DNA from: Rheinheimera sp.
GTDB lineage: Bacteria; Pseudomonadota; Gammaproteobacteria; Enterobacterales; Alteromonadaceae
Direction: 5' to 3'
NCBI RefSeq assembly: GCF_020217005.1
Contig: NZ_JAIWOI010000350.1
Span: 1-10,000 of the forward strand
DNA: 10,000 nt
Shown here piece by piece: positions 7,159 to 10,000 of the stretch. The notes beneath the pieces were generated by a model that had not been told where the DNA came from, ran no database searches, and saw only the letters and a list, made by a program, of their open reading frames with translations. Every line of letters begins with the position of its first letter. Position 1 is the stretch's first letter. The translations under genes were made by a program, and so were the position numbers.

Positions 7159-7172
7159 TGCTATGAAGACTA
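7144..7172 (-). promoter_or_regulatory. Candidate sigma70 promoter for yhbY
   Basis: On the minus strand TAGTCT (complement of 7167-7172, 3 of 6) and TACAAT (complement of 7144-7149, 5 of 6) are 17 nt apart. The start would fall near 7137, giving a leader of about 33 nt. The -10 lies inside the spacer of the rlmE heat-shock promoter, so the two promoters would occlude each other. Confidence 0.4.
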
Positions 7173-7187
7173 TTTAAGAGTACTCAG

Positions 7188-7817
7188 ATGACAAAGAAAA
7201 AACGCTCCGCCAGCTCGTCTCGCTGGTTACAGGAGCATGTAAGCGACCCTTTTGTGCAAAAAGCGCAGAAATTAGGTTTAAGATCCCGTGCTGCTTTTAA
7301 GCTGGATGAAATTCAGGACAAAGATAAACTGATCAAAACTGGCATGACAGTCGTAGATCTTGGGTCCGCACCCGGTAGTTGGTCTGCGCGGGCTGCTGAA
7401 TTGGTAGGTCAGTCAGGCTGTGTGGTGGCTTGTGATATTTTGCCGATGGATCCATTAGCCGGCGTGGCTTTTTTGCAGGGTGATTTTCGTGAGGAAGCTG
7501 TATTAAATGCATTGTTAGAACGCATAGGTGGCCGCAATGTAGATGTGGTGCTGTCTGATATGGCACCGAATATGAGTGGCAACAGCACTGTGGATCAGTC
7601 CAGAAGTATGTATCTGGTTGAGCTGGCACTGGAAATGTGTAACAACGTGTTGAAGAAAAACGGTAGTTTTGTGGTCAAAGTATTCCATGGTGAAGGCTTC
7701 GAAGCCTTTGTACAGAAGGTTCGTAGTGTATTCATCACAGTACGGATCCGTAAACCGGACTCGTCCCGGGCACGATCCAGTGAGACATATATCGTAGCGA
7801 CAGGCTTTAAAGTCTAG
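7188..7817 (+). CDS. rlmE: 23S rRNA (uridine-2552) 2'-O-methyltransferase
   Basis: RlmE (FtsJ/RrmJ) uses S-adenosylmethionine to methylate the ribose of U2552 in the A-loop of 23S rRNA, a late step in 50S maturation. The 209 aa equal the E. coli length. The AdoMet motif [11 protein letters not shown] lies at 56-66. All four residues of the K-D-K-E catalytic set are present at the E. coli positions: Lys38 (AAFKLDE), Asp124 ([10 protein letters not shown]), Lys164 ([10 protein letters not shown]) and Glu199 ([10 protein letters not shown]). The basic N-terminus suits rRNA binding. The ATG is preceded by AAGAG at 7176-7180 with 7-nt spacing. It is first in a two-gene heat-shock-type unit with ftsH, 59 nt downstream, and no terminator lies between them. 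Confidence 0.98.
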   Translation: MTKKKRSASSSRWLQEHVSDPFVQKAQKLGLRSRAAFKLDEIQDKDKLIKTGMTVVDLGSAPGSWSARAAELVGQSGCVVACDILPMDPLAGVAFLQGDFREEAVLNALLERIGGRNVDVVLSDMAPNMSGNSTVDQSRSMYLVELALEMCNNVLKKNGSFVVKVFHGEGFEAFVQKVRSVFITVRIRKPDSSRARSSETYIVATGFKV

Positions 7818-7861
7818 TAAAGTAGCGGTAGTTTCATTGTAATCTAATAGTTTTTCGTAAC

Positions 7862-7874
7862 TGAGAGGTTCTCA
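7862..7874 (+). promoter_or_regulatory. ftsH ribosome binding site inside a small hairpin
   Basis: GAGAGG (7863-7868) lies 8 nt before the TTG at 7877 and so supports that start over the ATG at 7886, which would be 17 nt away. The same bases sit in a 5-bp hairpin, TGAGA (7862-7866) with TCTCA (7870-7874) and a GGT loop. A competing hairpin pairs CTCA (7871-7874) with TGAG (7878-7881) across the start codon. Both are short, so regulation is speculative. Confidence 0.45.
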
Positions 7875-7876
7875 CC

Positions 7877-9796
7877 TTGAGTGACATGGCAAAAAATCTC
7901 ATCGTATGGCTGGTTATCGCCGTTGTATTGATGTCGGTATTTAATAGTTTTGGTCCTGCTGATAAAGCAGATAAGCAAATGAGTTATACCCAGTTTCTGA
8001 AAGAAGCTAATCAGGGCCAGATCCGTGAGGTGAAGGAACAGAATGGCGTCATCACTGGGATAAAACGATCAGGCGACCGTTTTGAAACTGTGATCCCAAC
8101 TGGCTACGATCCTAAGCTGATTGATGACATGTACAAAAATGACATCACTTTTTCTGGAACTGCACCAGAAAGCCCAAGCATGCTGGGACAGATTTTCATT
8201 TCCTGGTTCCCAATGCTGTTGCTTATAGGGGTCTGGATTTTCTTTATGCGCCAGATGCAGGGCGGCGGTGGCAAAGGCGCTATGTCTTTTGGTAAGAGCC
8301 GCGCTCGTTTAATGGGTGAAGATCAAATAAAAACTACTTTTGCTGATGTCGCAGGTTGTGATGAAGCGAAAGAAGAAGTCAGTGAGCTGGTTGATTATTT
8401 AAAGGACCCGTCACGTTTCCAGAAGTTGGGCGGTAAAATACCAAAAGGTATTTTAATGGTAGGCCCACCGGGTACAGGTAAGACGCTACTAGCTAAGGCT
8501 ATCGCCGGCGAAGCTAAAGTGCCATTTTTCGCTATCTCAGGTTCTGATTTCGTTGAAATGTTTGTTGGTGTTGGTGCTAGCCGCGTACGTGACATGTTTG
8601 AACAGGCCAAAAAAGCTGCTCCATGCATTATCTTTATCGATGAAATTGACGCTGTTGGCCGTCAACGGGGGGCAGGTTTAGGCGGTGGTCATGATGAGCG
8701 TGAACAAACCTTAAACCAGATGCTGGTGGAAATGGATGGTTTTGACGGTAACGAAGGCATCATCATTATCGCCGCCACCAACAGACCAGACGTATTAGAT
8801 GCTGCGTTATTAAGACCGGGCCGTTTTGACCGTCAGGTGGTAGTAGGTTTACCGGATGTGCGTGGTCGCGAGCAAATCCTGAAAGTTCATATGCGCAAAG
8901 TTCCGTTAGGCGACGATGTCAAAGCCAGCGTGATTGCACGTGGCACTCCAGGCTTCTCTGGTGCGGATTTAGCTAACCTGGTAAACGAAGCCGCTTTATT
9001 CGCTGCACGTGGTAATAGTCGTGTAGTAGGTATGGAAGAGTTTGAAAAAGCCAAAGACAAAATCATGATGGGTGCAGAACGTCGTTCTATGGTGATGTCT
9101 GAAGCTGAGAAAGAAATGACGGCTTATCATGAAGCAGGGCACGCTATTGTAGGTTGTTTAGTGCCTGAGCATGACCCCGTGCATAAGGTCACTATCATTC
9201 CACGTGGCCGTGCATTAGGCGTGACTTTCTTCTTGCCAGAAGCTGACGCGATCAGTATCAGTCGTCGTAAACTGGAAAGTAAGATTTCAGTGGCCTACGG
9301 CGGTCGTTTGGCTGAAGAGCTGATTTACGGTGGAGATGCGGTATCAACAGGAGCATCACAGGACATCAAATATGCTACCTCCATCGCTCGTAATATGGTG
9401 ACTCAGTGGGGGTTCTCAGATAAGTTAGGTCCACTGCTCTATGCCGAAGAAGAAGGTGAAGTATTCCTGGGTCGTAGCATGGGTAAAGCCAAGAATATGT
9501 CTGATGAAACCGCGAGTATTATCGACAGCGAAATTAAGGCTATCATCGATCGTAACTACAACAGAGCAAAAACCATGATTGAAGAAAACATGGATATTTT
9601 GCATGCGATGAAAGATGCATTGATGTTGTATGAGACTATCGATTCCAGGCAAATTGAAGATTTGATGAACAGACGCACTGTGCGTCAGCCAGAGAACTGG
9701 GAACCTAAAGACAAAAACAAAGGCTCAAACAATGACGACACTAAAGCGGCTGAGGCTGTGAGTCCGTCAGAGCCGTCCGCAGATAACCCTCTGTAA
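7877..9796 (+). CDS. ftsH: ATP-dependent zinc metalloprotease FtsH
   Basis: FtsH is a hexameric inner-membrane AAA+ protease that degrades unassembled membrane proteins and regulators such as sigma32 and LpxC. The 639 aa compare with about 644 in E. coli. In order: first membrane segment (about 7-23), periplasmic domain (about 25-100), second membrane segment (about 106-127), AAA+ module with Walker A GPPGTGKT (196-203, Lys202), pore motif FVGVG (Phe229), Walker B IIFIDEID (Asp255, Glu256) and arginines 316 and 319 of the second region of homology. The protease domain has HEAGH (418-422) and the third zinc ligand Asp496 in GASQDIK. The C-terminal tail is low-complexity and charged. The start is uncertain: TTG 7877 (MSDMAKN) has the spaced ribosome site, while ATG 7886 aligns with the E. 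coli N-terminus. Likely co-transcribed with rlmE from the sigma32 promoter. Confidence 0.98.
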   Translation: MSDMAKNLIVWLVIAVVLMSVFNSFGPADKADKQMSYTQFLKEANQGQIREVKEQNGVITGIKRSGDRFETVIPTGYDPKLIDDMYKNDITFSGTAPESPSMLGQIFISWFPMLLLIGVWIFFMRQMQGGGGKGAMSFGKSRARLMGEDQIKTTFADVAGCDEAKEEVSELVDYLKDPSRFQKLGGKIPKGILMVGPPGTGKTLLAKAIAGEAKVPFFAISGSDFVEMFVGVGASRVRDMFEQAKKAAPCIIFIDEIDAVGRQRGAGLGGGHDEREQTLNQMLVEMDGFDGNEGIIIIAATNRPDVLDAALLRPGRFDRQVVVGLPDVRGREQILKVHMRKVPLGDDVKASVIARGTPGFSGADLANLVNEAALFAARGNSRVVGMEEFEKAKDKIMMGAERRSMVMSEAEKEMTAYHEAGHAIVGCLVPEHDPVHKVTIIPRGRALGVTFFLPEADAISISRRKLESKISVAYGGRLAEELIYGGDAVSTGASQDIKYATSIARNMVTQWGFSDKLGPLLYAEEEGEVFLGRSMGKAKNMSDETASIIDSEIKAIIDRNYNRAKTMIEENMDILHAMKDALMLYETIDSRQIEDLMNRRTVRQPENWEPKDKNKGSNNDDTKAAEAVSPSEPSADNPL

Positions 9797-9816
9797 CTCA
9801 TCGGTTCTGACCACAA

Positions 9817-9840
9817 AAACCCCGGGAATTCCCGGGGTTT
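9817..9840. terminator. Palindromic terminator-like hairpin between ftsH and folP
   Basis: AAACCCCGGG (9817-9826) and CCCGGGGTTT (9831-9840) form a perfect 10-bp stem with an AATT loop, 20 nt after the ftsH stop. On the plus strand only three T residues follow before GCATT; on the minus strand the stem is followed by five T in a row. It should stop antisense transcripts well and may be only a partial stop for ftsH, allowing some read-through into folP. Confidence 0.75.
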
Positions 9841-9901
9841 GCATTATCTGGGGTGTACCGGAAACCCAGGCGCAAATTTTCAGTGTCTTAGGAGTCTTTA
9901 T

Positions 9902-10000
9902 ATGTTGTTGCAATTACCCCGTCAGCGGCAATTGGATTTGTCCCGTCCAAAAGTGATGGGTATTTTAAATATCACACCAGATTCATTCTCTGATGGTGGA
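9902..10000 (+). CDS. folP: Dihydropteroate synthase, N-terminal 33 codons (3' end outside window)
   Basis: FolP condenses 6-hydroxymethyl-dihydropterin pyrophosphate with p-aminobenzoate to dihydropteroate in folate synthesis and is the sulfonamide target. Only residues 1-33 are present. They contain the diagnostic first-strand motif VMGILNITPDSFSDGG at 18-33, whose asparagine and following loop bind the pterin pyrophosphate site. The ATG at 9902 is supported by TAGGAG at 9889-9894 with 7-nt spacing. The position after ftsH matches the usual ftsH-folP(-glmM) order of gammaproteobacteria. I see no convincing promoter in the 9841-9888 gap, so transcription may depend on read-through from ftsH. 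Confidence 0.95.
   Translation, partial: MLLQLPRQRQLDLSRPKVMGILNITPDSFSDGG

Noticed and set aside
9820..9834. SmaI/EcoRI-like palindrome suggesting a cloning or adapter artefact
   Set aside because: The symmetry extends into flanking AAA/TTT arms, as in a natural terminator stem, and the genes on either side are in the normal order with intact reading frames.
1..10000. Mobile elements, CRISPR arrays, tRNA or rRNA genes, toxin-antitoxin or phage-defence genes
   Set aside because: None was seen: no transposase-like frame, no regularly spaced repeats, no cloverleaf, and gene order is continuous housekeeping.

Overview
The window looks like housekeeping chromosome from a gammaproteobacterium. 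The proteins read as close relatives of the E. coli ones: CarB is 1073 aa, GreA 158 aa and RlmE 209 aa, all equal to E. coli as I remember those lengths, and FtsH and CarA are near-identical over long blocks. The gene order dapB-carA-carB-greA-yhbY-rlmE-ftsH-folP is the one I know from Pseudomonas-like gammaproteobacteria, not the split E. coli arrangement. Codon choice and moderate GC suggest the Rheinheimera/Alishewanella/Alteromonadales area. That genus-level guess is inference only.

Layout. Bases 2-397 hold the C-terminal third of a YqhD-type NADPH aldehyde reductase. dapB (lysine/diaminopimelate pathway) follows at 483-1292. A 196-nt spacer (1293-1488) is rich in signals: an 11-bp AT inverted repeat, a sigma70-like promoter whose predicted start reads GTTTGC, two hairpins, and a 15-codon pyrimidine-rich leader ORF that runs into the carA start. 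carA (UUG start), carB and greA then form one transcription unit (carB and greA overlap by 4 nt), closed by a strong hairpin at 6354-6380. A conserved-looking small STAS/SpoIIAA-like protein of unknown role (6400-6810) converges on yhbY (minus strand, 6807-7103); the two stop codons overlap in the tetranucleotide TTAG. From the 84-nt spacer upstream of yhbY, rlmE (7188-7817) and ftsH (7877-9796) run rightward behind a good match to a sigma32 heat-shock promoter. A palindromic terminator-like hairpin (9817-9840) separates ftsH from the first 33 codons of folP.

How the genes fit together. CarA and CarB make carbamoyl phosphate for arginine and pyrimidines, and the CarB residues that bind UMP, IMP and ornithine are present. 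GreA rescues backtracked RNA polymerase. YhbY and RlmE act on the large ribosomal subunit. FtsH is the membrane quality-control protease. DapB feeds lysine and cell-wall synthesis and FolP feeds folate synthesis.

I see no mobile element, CRISPR, tRNA, rRNA or obvious new multi-gene system. The points most worth following are regulatory: the carAB leader, the shared yhbY/rlmE promoter region, and the ftsH initiation region. There is no gene-free stretch above 300 bases.
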